A DNA stretch of 52,484 bases from Acidimicrobiaceae bacterium (GCA_003166025.1 PMWT01000173.1:13816-66299), one strand, 5' to 3'; positions 6,622 through 15,762 are shown, counted from the stretch's first letter. The notes: generated from the letters alone by a model not told the origin. Translations and numbers: made by a program.

Positions 6622-7640
6622 CAAGCCTCGAGAAGCTGGTCGCGTGGGTCCTGGCCGGCTTCTACTCCCTGGTCCCCAACTACGCCGCCGCCATCGTGCT
6701 GCTCGGCCTGAGCTTCATGGTCCTGGTCGTCCCGCTCACCCTCAAGTCGACCCGTTCGATGTTGGCCATGCAGAAGCTTCAACCCAAGATGAAGCAACTG
6801 CAACAGCAGCACAAGAACGACCGGCTGGCCCTCAACCAGGCCTTGACGGAGCTCTACAAGAAGGAGGGCGTCAGCCCCTTCGGTAGCTGTCTCCCGGCAA
6901 TCCTGCCGTTACCCCTTTTCTATGTTCTTTACCGGGTCATTGTCGGCCTGGGGGCCAAGGTCCGCTTCGGCAATAGCTACCGGGCCCACCCGCTGTACCT
7001 GAGCCCCAACACCAAGATGTACAAAAACCTGGTCGCCAGCGCCCGCGGGACTGGCCTGGGCGCCCAGATCCACTCGTTGGGCATCAACCTGGCCACCAGC
7101 GCCTGGACCGCTATCACCAAGACCCACAGCGTGGGCGAGGTCGTTGGTTCCTGCGTGCTCCTCCTCATCATGATCGGGGCGAACTACTACCAGCAGGTCC
7201 AGATCACCAACCTCAACCCCATGGTCCGCCAGAACCAGCAGATGAACTCGCAGATGCAGCTCATGCGGTACTTCCCCATCCTCTTCGGGTTGATCTGCAT
7301 CCGCCTCCCATCTGGCCTGATCCTCTACTACGCCGTTTCCGCTTTGTTCCGCGTGGGCCAGCAGTGGATGATGTACCGCTACGACCCCAAGGTGAAGGCG
7401 CTGGTGGCCCGAGACGATAGAGACATCGAAGTTGTCGAGGCACGCTTAGAAGAGATCGAGGGAAAGCCCGCTCGACCGGCGCTCCCGAAGTCCTCACCGC
7501 CTAGGCGGCCGCCTCCTCCCAAACAGCTCCCCACCGGCAACGGGGCTGGCAATGGCAAGGTGAGCGGCCAGCAAGTCGGCCGTAACCTGGGGACCAACGC
7601 CAACCAGCGTGCCCGTAACCGCAGACGCAAGGGCCGATAG
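6618..7640 (+). CDS. yidC: Membrane protein insertase YidC/Oxa1
   Basis: A 340-residue inner-membrane insertase that places membrane proteins with or without SecYEG. It starts at GTG 6618, overlapping yidD by 4 bp. It has an N-terminal hydrophobic segment (AAAIVLLGLSFMVLVVPLTL), the cytoplasmic coiled hairpin KSTRSMLAMQKLQPKMKQLQ and the ALTELYKKEGVSPFGSCLP element typical of YidC. Further membrane helices lie around residues 95-105, 175-195, 215-235 and 240-250. The hydrophilic C-terminal tail is Pro- and Arg-rich, as is common in actinobacterial YidC, and may contact ribosomes. The neighbours yidD and jag support the assignment. Confidence 0.95.
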   Translation: MTSLEKLVAWVLAGFYSLVPNYAAAIVLLGLSFMVLVVPLTLKSTRSMLAMQKLQPKMKQLQQQHKNDRLALNQALTELYKKEGVSPFGSCLPAILPLPLFYVLYRVIVGLGAKVRFGNSYRAHPLYLSPNTKMYKNLVASARGTGLGAQIHSLGINLATSAWTAITKTHSVGEVVGSCVLLLIMIGANYYQQVQITNLNPMVRQNQQMNSQMQLMRYFPILFGLICIRLPSGLILYYAVSALFRVGQQWMMYRYDPKVKALVARDDRDIEVVEARLEEIEGKPARPALPKSSPPRRPPPPKQLPTGNGAGNGKVSGQQVGRNLGTNANQRARNRRRKGR

Positions 7641-7644
7641 ACGA

Positions 7645-8646
7645 ATGGAATGGGTAGAGACGACTGGTCGTACAGTCGAAGAGGCTAAGAAATCCGCGCT
7701 CGAGCAGTTAGGGGTGGCCGAGAACGAAGCCGAGTTCGAGATCATCTCCGAACCAAAGATCGGGCTCTTCGGTCGTCTGAAGGAAGAAGCGCGAGTGCGG
7801 GCGCGCATCCAACCGCGGTACCCACGGCCAAAGGGGGACCGGAGGGACCGCAAGCGCAGTCGCCCGCATGCCGCCCACGAAGCGGCCCCCCGGCCGGCCG
7901 AGGCTGACGCAAGCAGCGGACCGGCCGACTCCGAGCAGGAGGGCCCTGCTCCCATTACCCGGTCGCCCGGCGAAACGCGCGATACCGGAGCGGAGCGGGG
8001 TGACCGTGACGGGCAGGCAGCTCGCCGTCGGCGGCCCCGGGCACCGAAGGCGGCCGGTGACAGCGCGCCGCAGGAAAGCACTAGTTTCGACCCCGTGACA
8101 ACCGCCTCGATCGAAGAGCAAGTGCGATTGGCTGAGGACTTCCTCCAGGGCCTCCTTTCGGAGCTGGGCGCCCAGGCCACCATCACCAGCAGCGAACTGA
8201 CTAATGAGTTGGTGGAACTCCGCATCGAGGGGGAGGACCTGGGGACGCTTATAGGTCCCAAAGGCACGACCTTGCTAGCGCTCCAAGAACTGACTCGTAC
8301 GGTGCTCCAGCGTCAGGCGTCGCCCAGCGATTGCCGGCTCGTCATCGATGTCAACGGGTATAGACGGCGCAGGCAGGAGGCTCTGGCCCGCTTCGCTCAG
8401 AACGTGGCTGCCGAAGTCAAGACCAGCAACGTGAAGCGCGCTTTGGAACCGATGCCCCCTTCTGACCGGAAAGTCGTGCACGACGCTATTAATACCGTCG
8501 AAGGTGTGGGGACGATCTCGGAAGGCGAAGAGCCATACCGTCGTGTCGTCGTTATCCCGCTGGCCGCTGACGCCGCACCCGAGCGTGCTTCCTCGTCCGC
8601 TCCCCTCGACGCAACCTTCGCTGGAGAAGAAGACCCCGGTTCCTAG
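7645..8646 (+). CDS. jag: Jag/KhpB-like RNA-binding protein (Jag_N, KH, R3H)
   Basis: A protein of about 333 residues whose start at ATG 7645, just after yidC, fits the family: MEWVETTGRTVEEAKKSALEQLG begins the Jag-N domain, with GLFGRLKEEARVRARI. A charged low-complexity linker spans about residues 60-150. The C-terminal part holds a KH domain with LIGPKGTTLLALQELTRTVLQRQ and an R3H domain with ALEPMPPSDRKVVHDAINTVEGVGTISEGEEPYRRVVV. KhpB/Jag proteins bind RNA with KhpA and affect cell elongation in Gram-positives. It lies 4 nt downstream of yidC, in one operon. The linker is longer than in Firmicutes homologues. Confidence 0.93.
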   Translation: MEWVETTGRTVEEAKKSALEQLGVAENEAEFEIISEPKIGLFGRLKEEARVRARIQPRYPRPKGDRRDRKRSRPHAAHEAAPRPAEADASSGPADSEQEGPAPITRSPGETRDTGAERGDRDGQAARRRRPRAPKAAGDSAPQESTSFDPVTTASIEEQVRLAEDFLQGLLSELGAQATITSSELTNELVELRIEGEDLGTLIGPKGTTLLALQELTRTVLQRQASPSDCRLVIDVNGYRRRRQEALARFAQNVAAEVKTSNVKRALEPMPPSDRKVVHDAINTVEGVGTISEGEEPYRRVVVIPLAADAAPERASSSAPLDATFAGEEDPGS

Positions 8647-8691
8647 CGTCTTTGCCGCCACCGGTGTTTAGGCCGTCCGGGCAGCGACCGC

Positions 8692-9348
8692 GTGACTGAG
8701 TTCGGCGCTCAACCCTCCTCCAGCTACGAGCCGGCCGTGCTCGAAGCGCTCCTAAACGAAGCTCGCCGGTTCGGCTTCCTCGGTCCGGGACCTGTAACCG
8801 CCCAGATGGAGCGGAGCCTGGCTTTCGCCAAAATGGTCACGGCGGTGCCGCAGATCGCTGTCGACCTCGGCAGCGGCGGCGGGCTTCCGGGGCTCGTCCT
8901 TGCCTTGACGTGGCCGAGCAGCCGATGGGTTTTTGTCGAGAGCAACCAAAGGAGAGCGGCTTGGCTGAAAAGTGCTCTAGAGACGCTGGGCTCAGCTAGT
9001 CGGGTCGACGTCTTATGCGACCGGGCTGAGAACGTCGCCCGCACGGCCCTGCGAGGAGCGTCCGACCTCGTTACGGCCCGCAGTTTCGCTCCACCCGCCC
9101 CGACGGCCGAATGCGCGGCCCCGCTACTGAAGCTCGGCGCTCTCCTGCTCGTCGCCGAGCCACCCGGTTCCTTGCCGTCGCGGTGGTCCGTAGCAGGTCT
9201 GGCAGAACTTGGGTTGGCCCTGCAGCGGACCCAGGTCGTCGACACTGGGGGCGGTCCTACGACGATTAGTGGTCTGGTGGCAACTTCGCCATGCCCGCCG
9301 CGTTATCCCCGACGCGTTGGGGTGCCTTTCAAGCGCCCGCTGTTCTGA
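8692..9348 (+). CDS. rsmG: 16S rRNA (guanine-N7) methyltransferase RsmG
   Basis: A 218-residue Rossmann-fold methyltransferase that modifies G527 of 16S rRNA (E. coli numbering). The SAM-binding motif is AVDLGSGGGLPGLVLAL, followed by FVESNQRRAAWLKSAL, RVDVLCDRAENVAR and DLVTARSFAPPAPTAE. It starts at GTG 8692. The usual N-terminal extension of GidB is slightly shortened. It sits between jag and parA as in many bacteria. Loss of RsmG gives low-level streptomycin resistance in other species. Confidence 0.93.
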   Translation: MTEFGAQPSSSYEPAVLEALLNEARRFGFLGPGPVTAQMERSLAFAKMVTAVPQIAVDLGSGGGLPGLVLALTWPSSRWVFVESNQRRAAWLKSALETLGSASRVDVLCDRAENVARTALRGASDLVTARSFAPPAPTAECAAPLLKLGALLLVAEPPGSLPSRWSVAGLAELGLALQRTQVVDTGGGPTTISGLVATSPCPPRYPRRVGVPFKRPLF

Positions 9349-9703
9349 GCCGTGCTGATCTCCAACCGGGCCCGAGCGAGTGGTTAGCGTTTCATGGCGG
9401 CCCCACGTTGGCCCAGTCAGTTATCGATCGCCGATGGGCCGCTCGTCGGCTTTGCCCACGTTCAGGTCCACTTCGCAGCGCGAGGGGGAGGACGCGGTCA
9501 ACGACCTCGGCGGGCGTGCCGAGATCCTGGCCGTAGGGCCACCAAAACGTAAACCGCCGGCCGTCGGCATGCGCAAAGACTGGCCCCAGGATGTTCCACG
9601 TGAAACATGAAGTAGGGACCAACGGTGGCAGGATTGCGGGTAAGGGCCCGACCCAGTCACAGTGCTTGCCGTTAGGGTCGTGGCGAGACAGGATGGTGAC
9701 ACA
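9349..9703. other. rsmG-parA intergenic region containing parS
   Basis: A 355-bp region without a credible gene; short frames crossing it lack family features and lie in mixed phase. It holds the parS site at 9592-9607 and presumably the parA promoter, which I cannot place confidently. Confidence 0.5.
9592..9607. promoter_or_regulatory. parS centromere site
   Basis: TGTTCCACGTGAAACA differs from the consensus parS TGTTTCACGTGAAACA at one position and keeps the CACGTG centre. ParB loads here to build the partition complex used by ParA. The site is 97 bp upstream of the parA start, where parS is common near the origin. I noticed no second copy in the window. Confidence 0.9.
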
Positions 9704-10690
9704 ATGAACGACTCCGACCGGAGAGGCGAGGAGGGGACCTCTACCTCAGCTCGAACGGCGTCCGAAGACGGCACGGTGACCGTCAACTCCTCAAGTCGGG
9801 CTCACGCGGAACGCGAAGAGGTGCATGCGCCCGGCCTGGCCGCCGCCAGCGCGCAATCAGCACAAAGGGCTCCGTCGGGCAGCATTGGCGCTGCACCGCC
9901 AGGCAAGCCACCATTTCCCCGCGTACTGGCGGTAGCCAACCAGAAAGGTGGGGTCGGCAAGACGACTACCACCGTCAACCTTGGCGCAGCTCTGGCCGAG
10001 ATGGGGTACCGCGTTCTGGTAGTGGACCTGGACCCACAAGGGAACGCTACGACGGGATTGGGTGTCAACGCTCGGAACCTCGATACCTCTATCTATGACG
10101 TCCTCCTGCATGACGTCCCGATCGAGGATTGCACCGAACCGACCAACCTGCGCAATTTGTTCCTGGTGCCAGCGACGATCGACTTGGCCGGGGCTGAGAT
10201 CGAGCTCGTTCCCACCTTTAGCCGTGAACTTCGCCTGAAGAGGGCGATCGCTCCCGTGCTCGACGAGTTCGATTTCGTCCTGATCGACTGCCCGCCCTCC
10301 CTCGGCCTGCTGACGATAAACGCACTAGCGGCGGCCAACGAGGTCGCTGTCCCGATCCAGTGCGAGTACTACGCACTTGAGGGTCTCGGGCAGCTGCTCA
10401 GCAACATCGAGCGGGTGCGCGCGAACCTGAACCCCGGGCTGAGCGTCACCACCATCATCATGACCATGTTCGACGCCAGAACGAGACTGGGTGAGCAGGT
10501 AGTCGACGAAGTCCGCAGGCATTTTGGAGACAAGGTTTGCCGGAGCGTCGTGCCGCGCACAGTGCGGTTGTCGGAGGCCCCTTCCTACGGCCAACCGATC
10601 ATCGTTTTTGACCCGACCTGTAGGGGCGCGACGGCCTACCGGGAATTAGCCAAGGAGGTAAGTGGTGGTGCGCCGCAGCGGGTTGGGTAG
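9704..10690 (+). CDS. parA: Chromosome partitioning ATPase ParA (Soj)
   Basis: A Walker-type ATPase of about 328 residues that binds DNA nonspecifically and moves ParB-parS complexes. The deviant Walker A motif is VANQKGGVGKTTTTVNLGAALAE; then VLVVDLDPQGNATTGLG (switch I) and FVLIDCPPSLGLLTINAL (Walker B), followed by the C-terminal RLSEAPSYGQPI typical of Soj. ATG 9704 is chosen; GTG 9662 would add 14 residues. The first 75 residues are low complexity and may hold a ParB-interacting segment. The 3' end overlaps parB by 29 bp. Confidence 0.95.
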   Translation: MNDSDRRGEEGTSTSARTASEDGTVTVNSSSRAHAEREEVHAPGLAAASAQSAQRAPSGSIGAAPPGKPPFPRVLAVANQKGGVGKTTTTVNLGAALAEMGYRVLVVDLDPQGNATTGLGVNARNLDTSIYDVLLHDVPIEDCTEPTNLRNLFLVPATIDLAGAEIELVPTFSRELRLKRAIAPVLDEFDFVLIDCPPSLGLLTINALAAANEVAVPIQCEYYALEGLGQLLSNIERVRANLNPGLSVTTIIMTMFDARTRLGEQVVDEVRRHFGDKVCRSVVPRTVRLSEAPSYGQPIIVFDPTCRGATAYRELAKEVSGGAPQRVG

Positions 10691-11546
10691 GGGCCTGGGG
10701 GCCCTGATCCCTACCGACGTACTGAAAGACAGAGGAGCGTTGGCGGAACTGGCGATCACGGCTGTCCGCCCTAATCCTCGTCAACCACGGGGCCACTTCG
10801 ACGAAGAGGCTCTGGCCGCGCTGACCGCCTCAGTCAGGGAGATCGGGATCCTCCAACCCATTTTGGTGCGGCGCATTTCAGACGAAAATTACGAGCTGAT
10901 CGCCGGGGAGAGGCGATGGCGGGCAGCGCGTCGAGCTGGCCTGGCCACGATCCCGGCCATTATTCGCGTCGCCTCCGACAGCGAGAGCCTGGAGCAAGCG
11001 CTCATTGAGAACCTGAACCGCGAAGAGCTCAACCCTCTCGAGGAGGCGGCGGGCTACCAGCAACTCATCGAGGACTTCGACCTGACGCACGAGCAGCTCT
11101 CCACCCGGGTCGGTAAGAGCCGTGCCGCTATCACTAACGCCCTCAGGCTCTTCCAGTTACCGCCGTCGGTCCAACGCCTGGTCGCCGAAGGACGTCTTAG
11201 CGCCGGTCATGCCCGGGCCTTGCTCGGCACCCCAGACCGTGCCTTCCTTGAGTCCCTGGCCCGCAGAGCCGCCAATGAGCAACTGTCAGTACGCGAGGTG
11301 GAGGAAGCCGTACGGCAACGTAACCAGGTGACCGCTCCCGACGATGATCCCGGCTCTCTAAAGCCATCCGGGCGGCTCCGTCCACCCGGCATCCTCGAGT
11401 TGGAAGAACTCTTGGCTGACCGCCTCAACACCAAGGTGCGAGTAGACATGGGCGCCAACCGAGGGAAGGTGGTCATCGAGTTCGCCACGCTTGAGGACCT
11501 GGAGCGCATCTACAAAGCAATGACGGAGCCCAACGAAGGGATTTGA
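10662..11546 (+). CDS. parB: Chromosome partitioning protein ParB
   Basis: A 294-residue CTPase/DNA-binding protein that recognises parS. It begins RRSGLGRGLGALIP (ParA-interacting motif). It contains ITAVRPNPRQPRGHFDEEALAALTASVREIGILQPILVRR and ELIAGERRWRAARRAGL (the CTP-binding GERRxRA box), ALIENLNREELNPLEEA, and a helix-turn-helix with LSTRVGKSRAAITNALRLFQLP. The C-terminal dimerisation domain ends with VVIEFATLEDLERIYKAM. Three consecutive GTG codons follow AAGGAGGT; the second (10665) or third (10668) has better spacing than the first. The gene overlaps parA, which indicates co-translation. Confidence 0.95.
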   Translation: MVVRRSGLGRGLGALIPTDVLKDRGALAELAITAVRPNPRQPRGHFDEEALAALTASVREIGILQPILVRRISDENYELIAGERRWRAARRAGLATIPAIIRVASDSESLEQALIENLNREELNPLEEAAGYQQLIEDFDLTHEQLSTRVGKSRAAITNALRLFQLPPSVQRLVAEGRLSAGHARALLGTPDRAFLESLARRAANEQLSVREVEEAVRQRNQVTAPDDDPGSLKPSGRLRPPGILELEELLADRLNTKVRVDMGANRGKVVIEFATLEDLERIYKAMTEPNEGI

Positions 11547-11926
11547 ACCCAGGGTAGAAACCAGCCCCCTGGCCATCATTACGGCGGCCGAGTTGTGTGG
11601 CCGGGCCGCACCGCAGTTTTCTCCAGCGGCATGAGCCTTTCTGGAGGTGGCGACTCACTCGTTCCGGGCCTACCGGCACCGCGGCCCACTCGGCCACGAG
11701 CTGCCGCTAAAACCGGGCTTCCCGCCCCACGCCTCCGTTTCGGTGACCAAAAGTGCAGGTCAGGCATTTACCTGCACTTCAGGATCGGTCACCTCGACCT
11801 CATCCACAACTGTGCACAGCCTTGTGGATTGCCTAACGTCCATCCTCATAGGGCCCTGAAACAAGCCCTCAGTAGCTACGGCGACCTACGACGATGTCCG
11901 AAGACCGAGGGACCAGCCGCAGAGGT
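11547..11926. other. parB-trxA convergent intergenic region with inverted repeats
   Basis: A 380-bp region between convergent genes, without a credible gene. It contains two perfect inverted repeats: AAGTGCAGGT (11751-11760) with ACCTGCACTT (11770-11779), and ATCCACAA (11802-11809) with TTGTGGAT (11822-11829). The second encloses the palindrome CTGTGCACAG. No T-run follows either, so Rho-independent termination is not obvious; ATCCACAA resembles part of a DnaA box. Confidence 0.45.
11751..11779. terminator. Perfect 10-bp stem-loop, possible terminator between parB and trxA
   Basis: AAGTGCAGGT pairs perfectly with ACCTGCACTT across a 9-nt loop. It lies between the 3' ends of convergent parB and trxA. 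There is no poly-U tract on either strand, so it may act as a bidirectional or Rho-assisted terminator, or as a protein-binding inverted repeat instead. Confidence 0.4.
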
Positions 11927-12250
11927 CTAGAGGTAACGGTTGAGTTCTTGGAGAAGCTGCGCTTTACCCTTGGCGCCCACCAACCGCAACTGAGGCTCGC
12001 CATCCTTGAACAGGATCAAGGTCGGGATGCTCATGACATCGAAGCGCCGTACCGTTTCAAGGTTGTCGTCAGCATTGACCTTGCCAATCCGTAGACGGCC
12101 CTCGTTCTCCCGGGCAATCTCTTCGAGGACGGGCTCGATCATCTTGCACGGTCCGCACCATTCCGCCCAAAAGTCCACGAGGACAGGTTCGGTCGCCGAC
12201 CCGATCTCTTCATCAAAAGTGGCGTCGGTTAGTAAGGTGGTCGATGACAT
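11927..12250 (-). CDS. trxA: Thioredoxin
   Basis: A 107-residue thioredoxin, the cytoplasmic dithiol donor. The active site is WAEWCGPCKMIEPVLEEIA with the canonical CGPC, followed by KVNADDNLETVRRFDVMSIPTLILFKDGE including the cis-Pro loop (MSIPT). Length and motifs are typical. A GAGG Shine-Dalgarno lies about 7 nt before ATG 12250. It lies 125 bp downstream of trxB on the same strand; TrxB reduces it with NADPH. trxB-trxA next to parAB and murJ is a conserved actinobacterial arrangement. Confidence 0.96.
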   Translation of the reverse strand: MSSTTLLTDATFDEEIGSATEPVLVDFWAEWCGPCKMIEPVLEEIARENEGRLRIGKVNADDNLETVRRFDVMSIPTLILFKDGEPQLRLVGAKGKAQLLQELNRYL

Positions 12251-12375
12251 GTGGTGACCTCTTCCCTTTCTGTTGCCGGGCTCTACCCGCCCTGCTCGAA
12301 GGTTGACTCACGGATCGCCCTTGTAACAACCTGCCCGGCCCGTCGCTAATTCCTTCCCGGCGGGGAGAAGGAAGA

Positions 12376-13371
12376 TCAGTGCTCCTCGAGCCAACGCTCA
12401 ACGTCGATGGCCGCCATACACCCGCTTCCGGCGGCCGTGACGGCCTGGCGGTACCGACGATCGGAAAGGTCACCCGCCGCGAACACCCCATCGACGCTCG
12501 TGGCGGTCGTGCCGGACTGGGTGACGACGTAGCCCTCCGGGTCCAGCACGACCTGTTCCCGCAGGAGGTCCGTATTGGGGGCGTGCCCGATGGCAATGAA
12601 AACACCGGTTACGGGCAGCACGCTCTCGGCCCCGCTCTTGACGTCGCGCAGCTTTAGGCCCTCCACCTTCAGATCGCCTAAGACCTCGGCCACCACAGAG
12701 TGCCAGGCAAACTTGACCTTCGGATTGGCGAGGGCTCGGTCCTGCATGATCTTCGACGCTCGCAAGTCGCCCCGCCGGTGCACGACGGTTACGGACTCCG
12801 CGAACCGGCTGAGGAACACAGCCTCCTCCAGAGCCGAATCTCCTCCACCGATCACGGCGATGTGCTGGCCCCGAAAGAAGAACCCGTCGCAAGTGGCGCA
12901 GGTGGAAACGCCGTGGCCGAGCAGTTCCCGCTCTTTGGGCAAGCCGAGCATGAGCGAACGCGCACCCGTGGCCACGATGACCGCCCTGGCCCCGACCTCC
13001 AGCTCTTCGCCGCTCGAGGGATCCCGGAACCAAACAGTGTGAGGGCCCCCGCTCTGCAATTTCACCCTGGTGGCTTTGGAGGCCACCAACTGGGCACCGA
13101 ACCGCTCCGCCTGGGCCCTCATCTGCGCCATCAGCACCGGGCCCAGCACGCCGTCGGGGAAGCCGGGATAGTTCTCCACCTCCGTGGTGAGCATGAGCTG
13201 TCCCCCGGGTTGGTCACCCGTGGACGAAAGCTCACCCTCAAGGACCAGGGGGACGAGGTTGGCCCGGGCACAGTAGACGGCGGCCGTCAGGCCCGCCGGG
13301 CCAGACCCGATGATGACTACGTCCCTCAGCTCTTGGTCAAGTTCTATTTCGGTCTGCACGCCCATGCTCAA
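12376..13371 (-). CDS. trxB: Thioredoxin-disulfide reductase
   Basis: A 331-residue FAD/NADPH enzyme that reduces thioredoxin. The FAD-binding [22 protein letters not shown], the redox-active [14 protein letters not shown] (CATC), the NADPH-binding [20 protein letters not shown] with downstream HRR, and the C-terminal [28 protein letters not shown] are all intact. It is co-directional with trxA. In other actinobacteria it lies downstream of murJ and sigM; here a small membrane protein and a kinase gene precede it, and no sigM is present. Confidence 0.96.
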   Translation of the reverse strand: MSMGVQTEIELDQELRDVVIIGSGPAGLTAAVYCARANLVPLVLEGELSSTGDQPGGQLMLTTEVENYPGFPDGVLGPVLMAQMRAQAERFGAQLVASKATRVKLQSGGPHTVWFRDPSSGEELEVGARAVIVATGARSLMLGLPKERELLGHGVSTCATCDGFFFRGQHIAVIGGGDSALEEAVFLSRFAESVTVVHRRGDLRASKIMQDRALANPKVKFAWHSVVAEVLGDLKVEGLKLRDVKSGAESVLPVTGVFIAIGHAPNTDLLREQVVLDPEGYVVTQSGTTATSVDGVFAAGDLSDRRYRQAVTAAGSGCMAAIDVERWLEEH

Positions 13372-13435
13372 CTCTGGCCGGTCCGGCCGTATTCCAACTC
13401 CGGGGCCGTCGCCTCCGGCCCTGCCCGTCTAACGC

Positions 13436-13819
13436 TCATCGCCGCGCCGTTCGGTGCCGTCCAAGCAGGGCGGCCCCTCCCAGGAAAAGAAGACCTCCCA
13501 CAACCACGTAACCCAGCCAGACCCGCCGGCCCACCGGGCCCAACGGCAGGTACGCGTCCCAAATCCGCACCACGCCCAGCACGATCAGTACCAGAGCGGT
13601 GATCAGGGCTATGGCAACCACTAATCCGTACACGACAATTCGTAGCAGCGTGACCACTTTGAGCGTCGTCCGGGCGCGGACCTTGCTAACCAGATCGATG
13701 ATGTGGGCGCTGGCAGCATCGGCCATATCGACACTTTGCGGGCTCCGACCTGCTGGTCCGGCGCCGTCGCCCGGGGGGACCACCGGGGCCGCTGCGGGAA
13801 CCTCGTCGCTTTCGGGCAT
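13436..13819 (-). CDS. Small membrane protein of unknown function
   Basis: A 127-residue protein. The first 40 residues are Pro/Ala-rich and probably disordered. Two hydrophobic segments follow, at about 55-85 (VVTLLRIVVYGLVVAIALIT and the segment after it) and 103-117 (VWLGYVVVGGLLFLGGAALL), with a short basic C-terminus (GRHRTARR). I do not recognise a named family. It lies between the Ser/Thr kinase and trxB on the same strand, with 27 bp to the kinase and 64 bp to trxB, so it is probably co-transcribed. It may work with the kinase at the membrane, but only position suggests this. Confidence 0.7.
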   Translation of the reverse strand: MPESDEVPAAAPVVPPGDGAGPAGRSPQSVDMADAASAHIIDLVSKVRARTTLKVVTLLRIVVYGLVVAIALITALVLIVLGVVRIWDAYLPLGPVGRRVWLGYVVVGGLLFLGGAALLGRHRTARR

Positions 13820-13846
13820 GCCCGGCAGAATAGTCCTCGCCAGGAG

Positions 13847-15685
13847 TTAGGTCACTGAAAGCCTGCGCACCACGGCTTGGCGGGTCGGGCCCGGATCGAT
13901 CATCCAGAGCAGGACCCAGCTGGCTCTCTTGTCGCGCAGAGAGAACACCGAGTCGCCATTGATCGCCGATTGGCGCGAAAGGGCCTGGCCCCAACCGCTA
14001 AGAGCGCCAGCATCGGAGCTGGAGGCGAATACCTCTGCGGTCCAACCTTGCATCGGCGTGCTCACGGTCAACTGGCGCAACACATGTAGCCCCGCAAGCT
14101 GCAGTACGAGGCCGAAGCCGCCGGAACCACCGAACTCGGCGCTGTTGTATATATCGCTCTCCCAGTACCCGCTCGGGTTGTTGCCTATGACACTGAGCAA
14201 CTCGCTCACGTTGTCATTCGGTTGGTTACCGTCTTGGGTGAGCTCATGGACAGAGACCACGGTGAGAGCCGAAGTGGAGCTCGAGCCCGACGATGCCCGG
14301 CCACCATCGCCCCCGGCGTCCTGCTTGGTCCCCGGCGCCGGCCCGGGGAAATGGGCGAGGGCGCCAGCCAAGCTCAATCCCGCCACCAGCAGCACGGCGA
14401 CGACGATGCTCGCCCACCGTCCGGGCCGGCGCTTACGGTGGGGCCCGGGCCCGCGGGCCGAGCTCCTCTTGGGGACGCGCTCCCGACTACTCTTGCGGCG
14501 CCCGCGTCCGGCCTTTACGGCCTCGCCGGCCGGTTCGACCAGGATGGGGCCGGTGGGCCCCTCCGCCAGCGCCGCTGCCTCCGTCGGCTCGCTGGCCAGG
14601 GCGATAGTGCCACCCGCGCTCGCCGGCCTGGCGTTCGCGTCCTTGGGCCCCGATGGGCTCTGCAAGGTTGGCAACAGGCCGGTGTGGACGTCGGCACCGG
14701 GCTCGTTCGAGGCCTCCGAGGTCCCCAGGCTGCGCCCGACGCGGGCCAGAGAACCACCGAGAGCCAGCGCGGACGGCACCCTATCCGCCGGGTCCTTGGC
14801 CAACAGGGCGCCCACGATGTCCGTCAGCTGCCGTGGCAAACCTGGGACCAGCTCGTCAAGGGCGGGGACTGGTTGTTGGACCTGGGCCAGGGCCGTCGCC
14901 ATGTCCGTGCTCTCCTGGAACGGCGGTCGCCCGGCCAGCATCTCAAACAGGACGACCCCCAGCGAATAAAGGTCGGCCCGGGCATCGGGCTCCTTGCCTT
15001 GCACCTGTTCAGGCGACAGGTACTTAGGCGTACCCAGGACCGTGCCGCTGGCAGTCAGGTCACCACCGGCCGTCGCCGCGGCCTTAGCGATCCCGAAGTC
15101 GGCCACCTTGACACGCACCACGTCGGAGCCCTCGTCCCGCAGCAGGACGTTTGCGGGCTTGATATCGCGGTGCACGAGGCCCTGAGCGTGGGCGTAAGCC
15201 AACGCGTCGGCCACTTGAGCGACGATCGCCGTGGCCAGCCGGGGGGACAGTGGGGCGGCGCGTGCGATCAGGTCCCGAAGCGTCTCGCCGGGGACCAGCT
15301 CCATGACAATGAAAGCCGTGCTCGGCTGGTCAGGCCAGGGCATGTCCGGCTTGGTGCGCTCGTCCCGGGGCCAGCCCACAGAAAACAGCGACCCCGCGTC
15401 GGTCCCAGCCTCTCCTAGGACCTCGACGCCGGCATCGAAGATGGCGACGATCCCGGGGTGGACAAGGCGGGCCGCCGTGACGGCCTCCCTGCGAAAGCGC
15501 TCTTGCAGGTAAGGATCCGCCGCCAGATGAGCCAGCAGCATCTTGATGGCGACGGGCCTGTTGAGGACTTCGTCGCGGCCTTCCCAGACCTCGGCCATCC
15601 CACCCTTGGCCAAGAGCCGGACAAGCCGGTAACGCCCGGCAAGAGCTCGCGGTAGACCGGGCGCAAGACCTGGCATTGCCACCAA
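13847..15685 (-). CDS. Membrane Ser/Thr protein kinase with extracytoplasmic discoidin-like domain
   Basis: A 612-residue PknB-type kinase. The catalytic domain covers about residues 19-290: GKGGMAEVW-like glycine loop, VAIKML with Lys48, VHRDIKPANVLL with Asp174, ADFGIAK with Asp196, GTPKYLSPEQ and DLYSLGVVLFEMLAGRPPF. All key residues are present, so it should be active. A low-complexity juxtamembrane region rich in Arg/Lys precedes one transmembrane helix (SIVVAVLLVAGLSLAGALAHF). The outer C-terminal domain (about 140 residues, with NNPSGYWESDIYNSAEFGG) resembles the discoidin/F5-8C-like domain that follows the MurJ-linked kinase module in mycobacteria. It lies near murJ, separated by degV. 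A role in regulating cell-wall synthesis is inferred from this context. Confidence 0.92.
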   Translation of the reverse strand: MVAMPGLAPGLPRALAGRYRLVRLLAKGGMAEVWEGRDEVLNRPVAIKMLLAHLAADPYLQERFRREAVTAARLVHPGIVAIFDAGVEVLGEAGTDAGSLFSVGWPRDERTKPDMPWPDQPSTAFIVMELVPGETLRDLIARAAPLSPRLATAIVAQVADALAYAHAQGLVHRDIKPANVLLRDEGSDVVRVKVADFGIAKAAATAGGDLTASGTVLGTPKYLSPEQVQGKEPDARADLYSLGVVLFEMLAGRPPFQESTDMATALAQVQQPVPALDELVPGLPRQLTDIVGALLAKDPADRVPSALALGGSLARVGRSLGTSEASNEPGADVHTGLLPTLQSPSGPKDANARPASAGGTIALASEPTEAAALAEGPTGPILVEPAGEAVKAGRGRRKSSRERVPKRSSARGPGPHRKRRPGRWASIVVAVLLVAGLSLAGALAHFPGPAPGTKQDAGGDGGRASSGSSSTSALTVVSVHELTQDGNQPNDNVSELLSVIGNNPSGYWESDIYNSAEFGGSGGFGLVLQLAGLHVLRQLTVSTPMQGWTAEVFASSSDAGALSGWGQALSRQSAINGDSVFSLRDKRASWVLLWMIDPGPTRQAVVRRLSVT

Positions 15686-15762
15686 GGCTACCGCCTCGGC
15701 CGCCTTCTCGGTCCCTCAACCCCCTCCGCCCGGGACTTGGGGGGCCACGAGGGGCCCAGCCT

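Noticed and set aside
11530..11560. GGGATTTGAACCC, which on the minus strand reads like a tRNA T-arm (GGGTTCAAATCCC)
   Set aside because: It overlaps the parB 3' end, and no acceptor, D or anticodon arms can be built on either side.
14222..15418. 398-codon plus-strand frame opposite the kinase gene
   Set aside because: Antisense shadow of the kinase, which has all catalytic motifs; no recognisable domain in the plus frame.
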